From Dactylis glomerata (taxonomy: Eukaryota > Streptophyta > Magnoliopsida > Poales > Poaceae): a stretch of DNA of 64,000 bases. Within the stretch, counting starts at the first letter, position 1. Every line of letters starts with the position of its first letter. The notes under the pieces were generated by a model. The model ran no database searches. It was not told the DNA's origin and was given only the letters and a program-made list of their open reading frames with translations. The position numbers and the translations under genes are program-made. Positions 1-9,914 of the stretch are shown in pieces. The stretch lies in assembly GCA_007115705.1 (NCBI GenBank), contig QXEO01000143.1, positions 4,075,434 through 4,139,433 of the forward strand. Reading direction: 5' to 3'.

Positions 1-1
1 A

Positions 2-994
2 CAAGATATTGATGAAGCACGCAATCACCTAAAGACGGAATTTGAGATGAAGGATTTGGGTAAAACCAAATTTTGCTTAGGATTACAACTTGAGCACCTT
101 CCCTCAGGTATTTTGGTTCATCAAACCGCCTATATCCAGAAAATATTGGAGAAATTCAATATGGACAAATCCTATCCATCCAAAACTCCCATGGTTGTTC
201 GATCTCTAGACGTAGAGAAAGATCAATTCAGACCAAGGGATAATGGAGAAGAGATACTGGGATCCGAAGTTCCATATCTCAGTGCTATTGGAGCGCTTAT
301 GTATCTTGCAAATTGCACCAGGCCTGATATTGCATTTGCAGTAAATTTACTAGCTAGACATAGCGCAGCTCCTACTAAACGACATTGGACGGGAGCTAAG
401 AATATCTTTCGATATCTCCAAGGCACAAAGGATCTTGGCCTATTCTTTCAATTTCAGAGAAATCTGGACATTGATATGATTGGGTATACCGATGCTGGCT
501 ACTTATCAGACCCCCATAATGCCAGATCGCAAACCGGTTTTGTGTTCCTACATGGTGGGACAGCCATCTCATGGAAGTCTTCTAAGCAAACCTTAGTGGC
601 TACATCCACCAATCATTCTGAAATAATTGCATTATATGAGGCATCACGTGAATGTGTATGGCTTCGCAGAATGATAAACCACATACAACAATCATGTGGA
701 AAAGGTTCTATCGAATCTCCGACCATTATTTATGAAGATAATGCTGCTTGTGTTGCTCAAATGCAAACGGGTTACATAAAGAGCAATATCACTAAACATA
801 TTGCACCCAAATTGTTTTATCCCCATGAATTACAGAAAAGTGGAGATATAAACATTTTGCAAGTCAAATCATGTGATAATCTTGCTGATCTATTCACGAA
901 GTCACTACCAACTTCAACATTTGAAAAGTATGTTCATGGAATTGGTATGAGACGACTTCGAGATTTGAAAGGATCAGGGGGAGTATCCCTCTGA
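2..994 (+). CDS. Copia pol C-terminus: end of reverse transcriptase and RNase H (partial)
   Basis: This is an open frame from the window edge to a stop at 994. It covers the last part of the Copia reverse transcriptase (a stretch around KDLGKTKFCLG, and the block TRPDIAFAVNLLARH) followed by the RNase H domain. The RNase H acidic positions are visible: YTDAGY near residue 160 of the fragment, a Glu in the TSTNHSEIIAL block, IYEDNAACV, and a C-terminal LADLFTK. In the family this enzyme degrades the RNA strand during cDNA synthesis in the virus-like particle. The frame has no stops or frameshifts, so F is young or was recently active. The true start of the polyprotein is upstream of the window, so the ATG at 47 is internal. 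Confidence 0.92.
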   Translation, partial: QDIDEARNHLKTEFEMKDLGKTKFCLGLQLEHLPSGILVHQTAYIQKILEKFNMDKSYPSKTPMVVRSLDVEKDQFRPRDNGEEILGSEVPYLSAIGALMYLANCTRPDIAFAVNLLARHSAAPTKRHWTGAKNIFRYLQGTKDLGLFFQFQRNLDIDMIGYTDAGYLSDPHNARSQTGFVFLHGGTAISWKSSKQTLVATSTNHSEIIALYEASRECVWLRRMINHIQQSCGKGSIESPTIIYEDNAACVAQMQTGYIKSNITKHIAPKLFYPHELQKSGDINILQVKSCDNLADLFTKSLPTSTFEKYVHGIGMRRLRDLKGSGGVSL

Positions 995-1444
995 ACCATA
1001 ACCCATTCAAACATTATATTACACTCTTTTTCCTTTATGAGTTTACTCTCATGGTTCTCATCGAGGTTTTTAATGAGGTAATATCAACACAAGAATATAT
1101 GTCATACCTCCTATTTTCCCCACCGGGGTTTTTAACGGATGTATACAAGACATATTAATTGTTCTCTAAACTTACCAATGAATTTTATCCTTCCAAGGTT
1201 TTCTCATATAAGTTATCAAAGAGACAATAATCATTATATGTTGTACTATTTTCTCCTTACTTTTCCCACTGGGTTTTAAAGGAGTTTTTGACAACATATC
1301 AAATTCTAGTCTCCTCATATTTTTCCCACAGGGTGTTTGGGGGAGTTTATTCAAGAAAATTTATCGCTTGTGATCAAGGCCATTACATTCAAGATTATAC
1401 AAGGAATACAAGATATACAAGAAGAATCTTTGTGCAAGGGGGAG
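995..1444 (+). other. Copia F 3' noncoding region with repeated palindromes and polypurine tract
   Basis: The 450 bases between the pol stop and the LTR have no coding potential. They hold several imperfect copies of a TTTCCC-ACNG-GGGTTT motif, clearest at 1115-1131, 1261-1277 and 1321-1333; each could fold as a small hairpin. The stretch ends in the purine run AAGGGGGAG at 1436-1444, directly against the LTR, as expected for the plus-strand primer. Confidence 0.75.
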
Positions 1445-1690
1445 TGTTAGGAATAAATTACAACCGCTCTAGGCGGTTACTAGTATGCCCAAAGCACCCT
1501 TTCTGTACAGACATGTCTCTTGTGTATAGACACCTCTTCTCTCTCTCTCTCAGCAGTTGCATCTCTTGTAAACAGTCATGTCTCTTGTAACAGGCACCTC
1601 TTCGGAGGCACCCCAAAATCCTTGTATAAATAGGGCTTTGCCCACAAGCAATAAACAGAAGTTTTACTCTCAATCTCTTGAGTTCTAACA
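1445..1690 (+). repeat. 3' LTR of Copia F (246 bp)
   Basis: It begins TGTTAG directly after the polypurine tract and ends CTAACA, a 6-bp perfect terminal inverted repeat. A TATA-like GTATAAATAG lies at about 1624-1633. CT-rich sequence at about 1530-1552 precedes it. Confidence 0.88.
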
Positions 1691-3149
1691 AAAACATTAT
1701 TAAAAGAAGCATAAAGTGGCATCACTAGTCAAAAACCAAATGATCATAGAGGATTATGGTGACTTTGTAAGAATCAAACATGTTGTAAGCATGCGCCAAG
1801 TCAACCCAAATAAAGCATCAAGGAGAAAACCAAATAAATGCTTCCATATAATAAAAACAACGCATGATTTTTTCAAAGGCTCATTAAGCAATCTTAGTCA
1901 TTTGAGACAATTCATGCTACAGCAAAAAATACTAAGCATATTATTAAAACGACATCAAGCATGGCATGTAAAAGTCTAAGCCGCAGTCTAAACAAGCTCC
2001 TTTTTGTACCACTTTTTTGCATGAAACTTTTTCTCTTTTCCAACACCATTCAAACCTTTTTGAGACAACTCTTTTGATGAAAACCAACATAGACCAGTAG
2101 TATAAATACACCTTGATGCAAAGATAAAACAAGATCTGAACAAAAATCAAGGCGAAAAATGAAAGCTAAACGCAGTTCTAGAAAAAGAGAACACTCGTTG
2201 AACGATAAGAGTGAAAACTAGAGTGTTCTTGGCAAATGAAAAACGAAGTACATCTCCTCCAAAAGAAATTTGTTGGGGTCCAACCATTTATTGCAGCAAA
2301 CAAAACAAAAGAAAACTGAAAGCAAAAGTAAAGACGCTCCAAGAAAAACGCATAGAATATGAAGCAATAAAAATATAGTGTGTTGAAAGGTGACCTGATT
2401 TTTGCCGATGAAGAAGGGGTGCCTCGGGGGCATCCCCAAGCTTTGACGCTTGTACCTCTTGGATATTTCTTGGGGTGACATGGGCATCCCCAAGCTTGAG
2501 CTTTTGTCCATACTTCATCTCATCTCATCACTCTCCATTTCCTACACTTGAAAACTTCCTTCATACAAAACCTCACACAATTCTATTAGCAATGTTAGCA
2601 TAAGCATAATAGTAAATCAACCCTTTTGGTTTAGTTTCAAACTCAAAAACACCACATATAAAGCATATACTACTGTAGCAACTTCCTCAAAAGTTTCGTG
2701 ATCAAAAGAACTCAAAAAGAAAGCGATCGAGAGGCAAACATAAATAGTGGCAGAAATCTGTCAAAACAGAACAGCTGACAAAGGTCGATTTTTTCGAGGA
2801 CCTTCTGTTGCTCAAATCGAAAAGTGCAAAACTAATGAAATTTTGGATATAACCTGGGTCATATGCTCAAGAAATTTCAGATTAAAAAGATATTCTAAGA
2901 ATTTTCACGAATTTTTATGGTGCAGCGCAGAAATCTGTTTCAGGACAGCAACTTCCCCAAATCTTACCTCCCTCAAATTAGAGGTTCTTCTTGGCACAAC
3001 AACGAAATAAAAATGATAAGGAGTGGTCATTACAGTAGTAATAACTTTCAAGACTCAAATAAAAGAAAAAGTACTGAAAATAAAATATTGGGTTATCTCC
3101 CAAGAGTGCTTTTCTTTAACGCCTTTGAGCTAGGCGCAGAAAGTGCAAA
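1691..3149 (-). other. Element A 3' noncoding block shared with B and C
   Basis: This block is clearly homologous to about 11,386-12,850 and 17,369-18,821. It contains two copies of a polypurine-like motif (AAGCTTGGGGATGC on the minus strand) at 2430-2443 and 2484-2497. The short frames in it do not align between copies and are read as noncoding. Confidence 0.75.
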
Positions 3150-5236
3150 TCAAGTAATATCAAGCGATGAAGCATCAAGTTCATTATTTGCTCTAAGAAT
3201 AGATTCAAAAAGTAATTTCTTCCTCCTTCTATGGAAGTGTTCCATACCTTTCTTGAGTGGGAATTGATATTTAATGGTGCCTTCCTTCATATCAATGATG
3301 GCACCTACAGTTCGAAGAAAAGGTCTTCCCAAACTAATAGGACATGAAGCATTGCATTCAACATCCATAACAAGAAAATCAACGGGAACAAGGTTATTGT
3401 TAACCATAATAATAACATCATTAATCCTTCCCAAAGGTTTCTTCTTAGCAACATCAGCAAGAGGAACATCAAAATAACACTTTTCAAGCGGTGGTAAACC
3501 AAGCATATCATAAATCTTTCCAGGCATAATAGAAATACTAGCACCTAGATCATATAAAGCATGGCAATCAAAACCATTAACATGCATATCAATGATGGGC
3601 TCCCAACCATCTTCTAACTTCTTGGGAATAGAAGCCTTTTGTTTCAACTTTTCCTCCCTAATTTTCATGAGAGCATTTGTAATATGATTTGTAAAAGCAA
3701 CATTAATAGAACTAGCATTAGGACTCAAAGCAAGCTTTTGCAAGAACAAAATAACTTCAGATATATTGCAGCCATCAACATCAAAATCATTAAAAGAAAT
3801 AGAGTTATCATCTCCCATACTCCAAAAAATTTCAGCACTTTTTGTAGAAAAAGTTTTTGCAGTTTTGGGCTTTTTCGCACAAGGAGTAGGAGATTTCTCT
3901 ACACCAATCAAAGTAAGAGGATTGCTAGTATTTGGAACAACATAATTAGAGGTAGTAATAGTACATACCTTCATCTTTATAGCCATCTCATCTTCTCTTT
4001 CCCACCTGGCATGCAATTCTTCTAACATCCTAACATTTTCATCAATTTTAACTTGGATGGCATTAGTAGCAGCAAAAGTATTGCTTTCCTTCACATCATT
4101 AGACAACACTTTTAGTTTCAGAAGTTCAACATCAAGAGCTAGGCTAGCAACTTTAGAAGCAAGAATATCAATTTTACCCAACTTTTCCTCAACAGACTTG
4201 TTAAAAGCAGTTTGCTTACCGATGAAGTCCTTGAGCATGACTTCAAGGTCAGAGGGCGCGCCCCTAGTGTTGTTGGAGGAATTACCATAAGAGTTACCAT
4301 AACCATTACCATTGGTAGAAGGATATGGCCTATAATTGTTGCTAGCAAAATTGTTCCTATAAGCACTGTTGTTGAAATTATTATTTCTAATGAAGTTTAC
4401 ATCAACATGCTCTTCTTGAGCAACCAAAGAGGCCAAAGGAACATTATTAGGATCAACATGAGCAATATCATTAGAAAGCATAACATAATAGCATCAATCT
4501 TATCACTCAAGGAAGAGGTTTCCTCAACAGAATTTACCTTCTTATCTTATGGAGCTCTCTCGGTGTGCCATTCAGAATAATTTACCATCATGTTGTCAAG
4601 AAGCTTTGTTGCGGCGCCCAAGGTAAGGGACATAAAAGTGCCTCCAGCAGCTGAATCCAATAGATTTCTTGAAGAAAAATTTAGTCTAGCATAAAAAGTT
4701 TGGACAATCATCCAAGTAGTCAGTCCATGAGTAGGGCAATTCTTTATCATAGATTTCATTCTTTCCCAAGCTTGAGCAACATGTTCATTATCAAACTGTC
4801 TAAACTTCATAATATCACTATGCAAAGCTATAATCTTAGCAGGAGGATAGTATTTTCCAATAAAAGCATTCTTACACTTATCCCAAGAATCAATACTATT
4901 TCTAGGCAAAGATAGCAACCAATCCTTAGCTCTTCCTCTTAAAGAGAAAGGAAACAACTTAAGCTTAATAGTATTACCATCTACATCATTATACTTTTTC
5001 ATCTCACATAGCTCAACAAAATTGTTGAGATGAGCTGCAGCATCATCAGAACTGGCACCGAAAAATTGCTCTTTCATAACAAGATTCAACAAAGCAGGTT
5101 TGATCTCATAAAAATTTGTCTCGGGAGCAGGTGGTGCAATAGGAGTGCAGATAAAATCATTGTTTTTGGTGCTAGTAAAGTCACACAACTTGGTGTTCTC
5201 AGGAGTACCCATTCTAGCAAAACTAAAAGCAAGCAA
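3150..5236 (-). pseudogene. Gypsy gag and aspartic protease (element A), broken
   Basis: The first part (5236-4547) is a retrotransposon gag capsid domain, with recognisable blocks such as LFPFSLRGRAKDWL and NAFIGKYYPPAKI. It forms the particle in this family. A stop at about 4549 and a frame change near 4490 separate it from the second part (4481-3150). That part has an Asn-rich stretch, a Lys-rich linker and a retroviral-type aspartic protease with the flap-side LYDLGASISIMP block and CPISLGRPFLRT. The frame ends with residues LDASSLDIT, a tail shared with the unrelated ORFs of B and C. The gag reading frame is therefore damaged, and polymerase functions are absent. The DLGAS active-site form is usual for Athila-like proteases. 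Confidence 0.88.
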
Positions 5237-5357
5237 GTAAAAGTAACAACTATAAAGGAACTAATTTTTTTGTATTTTTGATAAAAAGATGCAAGCAAAA
5301 CAAAAACAAAGTAAAAGATTGAGTATGAGAGACTCCCCTTGCAGAAATCTTCTTTTT

Positions 5358-5374
5358 CCCCGGCAACGGTGCCA
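5358..5374 (-). other. Primer binding site of element A (tRNA-Asp type)
   Basis: On the minus strand it reads TGGCACCGTTGCCGGGG, 7 bases inside the LTR end. B and C have the same site with TGGCGCC, so A carries one G-to-A change (C-to-T on the plus strand). It is complementary to the 3' end of plant tRNA-Asp as I know it. Confidence 0.8.
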
Positions 5375-5381
5375 GAAAAAT

Positions 5382-7021
5382 TGCTTCATGGCATGTAGAT
5401 AACACCCCGTTGGGAACCCCAAGAGGAAGGTATGATGAGCACAGCAGCAAGTCTTCCCTCAGTTGTGAAACCAAGGTTTATCGAACCAGTAGGAGAAAGC
5501 CAAACTTCAGAAGGTGATGCCTGCTAGCTTCGCGATAGCTCTGGACAATTTATAAGGCGCCTCGTCCAGAGCTTTGCTTTGCACCAGCAGCAATGTGGAA
5601 CCTGCACACAACACAACCAAGTACTTTGCCCCAACTTACGATGAGGTTGTCAATCTCACCGGTTTGCTGTAAACAAAGGATTAAGCGTATCGAGTGGTAA
5701 AAGGTAATAGTATGCGGGAATGTAAATAAGCAAGTAAAATAGTAAACGGTATAGCAATGTAAAGGAAATTGGACCGGGGTCCATAGTTCACTAGTGGTGT
5801 CTCTCCATAAGATAAATAACAACATGCTGGGTAAACAAATTACAGTTGGGCAATTGATAGAATAAAGATAACGTACATATGTCATGAGGATCACTATGAG
5901 ATTCACTCTGGGCATTACGACAAAATACATAGACAGTAATCCAACTGCATCTATGACTAATAATCCACGCTCCCGATGTCGTACGAGCAACCATCGGGTA
6001 TTAAGTTGCGAACAACGGATAACTGCATTAAGCAAAGTGCGTAAAGTAAACAAAGCAAATGTCCTTGGACACAAGAATGTTGTTTTCTCCCTAGTGGCAA
6101 CAACACATCTACAACCTTAGAGGTTTCTGTCACTCCCCCAGATTACTAGAGGTATGAACCCAACTATCGAGCATAAATACTCCCTATTGGAGTCACTAGC
6201 ATCTACTTGGCCAAGATATCTACTAGCAACGGAGAGCATGCAAGATCATAAACAACATAGAGATAACATAAAGATATATAATTCAGCACATCAACTTAAC
6301 ATAGTACCAATACTCATCGGATCCCAACAAACACAACATGTAGAATTACACAAAGATGATCTTGATCATGTAGGGCAGCTCACAAGATGTAAACATGAAG
6401 CAAATGGTGAAGGAGACAACCATCTAGCTACTGCTATGGACCCGTAGTCCAAGGTAGACTACTCACACATCACTTCGGAGGCGACCATGGTGGTAGAGAA
6501 GGCCACCGGCAGGGATTCCCCTCTCCGGCAGGGTGCCGAGAAGAGCTCCTGGATCCTCCCGATCTCACTTCGACGATGGCGGCAGCTTGCAGTATGTTTC
6601 GAGGAAAAGCGATCCGTTCTTTAGGTTTTTCCCGTCGAGGGGAATTTATAGGCGAAAGGGCAACGTCAGGAGGTGGGCCAGGTGGCTTCACCACCAGGTG
6701 GTGCGGCCAGGGGCTGGGCCGCGCCACCCCATGGTGTGGCTGGCCCCTGGCCCCCCTCCGTCTCATCTTCGATCTTCGCGAAGCTTCGGTAAAAATAGGA
6801 GGTTCGGCATTTGTTTCGTCCAATTCCGAGAATATTTCCTATGTAGCTTTTCTAAAACACAAAAATAGCAGAAAACATGGAACTGGCACTATGGCATCTC
6901 GTTAGTAGGTTAGTTTCGGAAAATGCATAAAAATGCCACGAAGTTGTAACAAAACACAAAGCAAATGGTGTATAAACAAGCATGGAGCATCACAAATTAT
7001 AGATACGTTTGAGACGTATCA
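5382..7021 (-). repeat. 5' LTR of element A (about 1.64 kb)
   Basis: It aligns along its length with the LTRs of B and C. On the minus strand it starts TGATACGTCTCAAACG at 7021. Its other end is set from B and C, where it reads CCATCA; A has a slightly altered end, so 5382 is approximate. A TATA box (CTATAAATT, minus) lies at about 6639-6647. Confidence 0.8.
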
Positions 7022-7954
7022 CAGCCTTGCACTCAAGCCTGCCAACTTTGGTAAGAATATCACGGGCATATTTGTCTTGCGTGAGAAGGAAACCTTCTGG
7101 TGTCCTTTTTACTTCAATGCCTAGAAAATAGTGAAGATTTCCCAGATCTTTGATAGCAAACTAAGCATTGAGATCTTTAAGCAAAGATGAGATAGTATCA
7201 TCTGAGGAGCTGGTTACAATGATGTCATCAACATAAATCAAGACAAAAATAGTAACATCAGACTTATCATATAGAAAGAGAGAGGTATCAGCTTTGGATG
7301 GAAGAAAACCAAGATTCTGAAGTTTGGCACTCAACCGAGAATACCAAGCTCGAGGTGCCTGGTTTAAGCCATAAAGAGCTTTATCAAGCCTGCAAATGTG
7401 ATGAAGGGCATCAGGACTTTCAAAACCAGGTGGTTGTTTCATGTATACTTCCTCTTCTAGAACACCATGAAGAAACGCGTTCGTGGCATCTAGCTGCCAA
7501 AGACTCCAACCACGGGATATAGAAATAGAGAGAACAATTCTGATAGTGGCTATTTTGACAACTGGACTGAAAGTATCTTCATAGTCAATACCATACCATT
7601 GCTTGAAACCTTTTGCAACCAAGCGTGCTTTGTATCGATCAATAGAGCCATCAACACGTCGTTTAACATGATATACCCACTTGCAATCAATCAAATTTTT
7701 GTTGGAACTGAAGGGAACAATAGTCCAAGTCTTGTTGGCCATGAGGGCATCATATTCATCTTGCATAGCAGCACGCCATTGAGGGGCATTGAGAGCAGCA
7801 GACAGATTATGAGGTTCTCCTGTAGAAGTAAGCATACCATAGCGTATAGTCCCATCGGTATATTTCTTTGGCTGACGAATACCTTTTTGGAGGTGTGTAC
7901 AAATTCCAGGGGGCGACGCGGGGGATACAGCAGCAGCACCAGGCGGCACCGCAG
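7022..7954 (-). pseudogene. Copia E reverse transcriptase segment
   Basis: The minus-strand frame from 7954 carries the Copia reverse transcriptase: the W-T-I-V-P entry, VARLVAKGFKQ-like block, DTFSPVVK, LDATNAFLHG, LYGLNQAPRAWY and the catalytic YVDD. A stop (TAG where a Gln codon is expected) interrupts it at 7161. The same frame then continues with the expected FAIKDLGNLHYFLGIEV block down to 7022, where element A cuts in. It is the copy that Copia E would have used for cDNA synthesis and is now inactive. Confidence 0.88.
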
Positions 7955-7959
7955 AGGAT

Positions 7960-8230
7960 TGATGGTGCGGTATTGAATAGTGCTAGAGAATGTTGGCGTG
8001 TAGTTGATGAAGTAAATGACCGGTCAGTTGGAAACCCCAAGAGAAGGTTTGATGAATATAGCAGCAAGTTTTCCCTCAGTTATGAAACCAAGGTTATCAA
8101 TCCAGTAGGAAAAAGCCAAACGTCTGAAGGTGATGCTTGCTAGCTTCGCGACAGCTCCGGACAATTTATAGGGCGCCTCGTCCAGTGCTTTGCTTTGCCA
8201 GCTGCAACGCGGAACCTGCACACAACACAA
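7960..8230 (-). repeat. Element C 3' LTR, first piece
   Basis: It starts TGATGG (plus view) after the TSD AGGAT and matches 19596-19862 closely. Element B interrupts it at 8231. The piece resumes at 15320, where the TSD CACAA is repeated. Confidence 0.9.
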
Positions 8231-9914
8231 TGATGGCTAGTTGATGAAGGAGATTATTCTTCTTCGTCCTCCAGCAGCAATCCTTGTGCGTGGTGAATGA
8301 CCAGCCCGTTGGGAACCCCAAGAGGAAGGTGTGATGAGTATAGCAGCTGGTTTTCCCTCAATTATGAAACCAAGGTTTAATGTTGGTCAGGAGAGGAGAG
8401 ACAATGACGACTGAAGGTGATGCTTGCTAGTTTGCGACAGCAGCGGACAACTGGCGCCTCGTCCAAGCTTTGCTTGCTAGCTGCAACATGGAACCTGCAC
8501 ACACACAAACAAATACTTTGCTCCCAACTTACGATGAGGTTGTCAATCTCACCGGTTTGCTTGAAACAAAGGTTATGAGTGTATCGAGTGGAAAACAGTA
8601 AAAGTATGCGAATAAAGTAAACAGTACGAGTAAAGTAAACAGGTGATAGCAATATGATGGAAATAGGACCGGGGTCCACAGTTCACTAGTGGTGTCTCTC
8701 CATACATAAAATAACACATGCTGGGTAAACAAAATACAGTTGGGCAATTGATAGAATAAAGATAACGTGATATGTCAAGAAGATCACTATGAGATTTACT
8801 CTGGGCATTACAACAAAATACATAGACCGCCATCCAACTGCATCTATGAGTAATAATCCACCCCCGGGGATATCAATCCGAACACCCCAAAAGTATTAAG
8901 TTGCGAACAACATATAATTGCATTAAGCAAAGTGTGTAATGTAAACAAAGCATATGCCCTTGAGCATATGAATGTTGTTTTCTCCCTAGTAGCAACAGCA
9001 CATCTACCACCTTAGAGGTTTTTGTCACTCCCCCAGGTGAAATAGAGGCATGAACCCACTATCGAGCATAAATACCCCCTCTTGGAGTCACTAGCAACTA
9101 CTCGGCCAAGATAGCTACTAACAACGGAGAGCATGCAAGATCATAAACAACATAGAGATAACAAAAGATAATATTCAGTACAGCAACTTAATCATAAACA
9201 CCAATATTCATCGGATCCCAATAAACTAAACATGTAGAATTACATAACGGTGATCTCAATCATGTAGGGCAGCTCATGAGATCTAAACATGAAGCACATG
9301 GTGGAGAAGACAACCATCTAGCTACTGCTATGGACCCATAGTCCAAGGTAGACTACTCACTCATCGCTCCGGAGGCAAGCATGGCGATGAAGAAGACCTC
9401 CGGTGGCGATTCCCCTCTCCGGCAGGGTGCCGGGAAGAGCTTCTGGACCCTCCCGATCTTCGGGTCGACGGCGGCGGCAGATCGCGATGTGTTCTAAAAA
9501 TCTGATCGGGTACTTAGGTTTTTTCCGTCGGGGGGTCTTTATAGGCGAAAGGGCGATGTCAGAGGAGTGGCCAGGTGGCCTCACACCACGGTGGCGTGGG
9601 CCAGGGGCTGGCCGCGCCACCTATGTGTGTGGGCCCCTGGTGGCCCACCTCCTACTCCTCTTCGGATCTCTGGAAGCTTCCGGGTAAAATAAGACTTCAG
9701 GAACTTGTTTCGTCCAATTCCGAGAATATTTCCTGTGTATCACTTCTGAAACACAAAAACAGCAGAAAACAGGAAACTGGCACTGTGGCACTTTGTTAAT
9801 AGGTTAGTTCCGGAAAATGCATAAAAGTGCCACTAAGTGTAACGAAACAATAGGCAAATGGTGTAAAAACAAGCATGGAGCATCAAAAATTATAGATACG
9901 TTTGAGACGTATCA
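8231..9914 (-). repeat. Element B 3' LTR (1,684 bp)
   Basis: In plus view it begins TGATGGCTAG and ends GACGTATCA; on the minus strand it runs TGATACGTCTC to CCATCA. A TATA-like CTATAAAGAC (minus) lies near 9537-9545. Small frames inside are LTR noise. Confidence 0.92.

Larger units (their letters stand above)
1..1690 (+). mobile_element. Copia LTR retrotransposon F, 3' part only
   Basis: This is the 3' third of a Copia (Ty1) element cut by the left edge of the window. Seen in order: the end of pol (reverse transcriptase tail and RNase H), a noncoding 3' stretch, a polypurine tract AAGGGGGAG at 1436-1444, and a short LTR at 1445-1690. The DNA right after the LTR is interior sequence of Gypsy element A, homologous to copies near 11,385 and 17,365. 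F therefore inserted into A and is the younger of the two. The 5' LTR and the TSD partner lie outside the window. Confidence 0.9.
1691..7021 (-). mobile_element. Gypsy (Athila-like leader) element A, non-autonomous, partial
   Basis: This element reads right to left: 5' LTR (7021-5382), primer site (5374-5358), gag-protease (5236-3150), then noncoding DNA to 1691, where Copia F interrupts it. The 3' end is outside the window. No reverse transcriptase or integrase follows the protease. The frame stops at 3150 and runs into the same 3' noncoding block that ends B and C. The element interrupts Copia E inside its reverse transcriptase, and E sequence resumes at 7022. The LTR start TGATACGTCTC and the primer-site type are like Athila-group elements I recall from Pooideae; the family name is not claimed. 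Confidence 0.85.
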
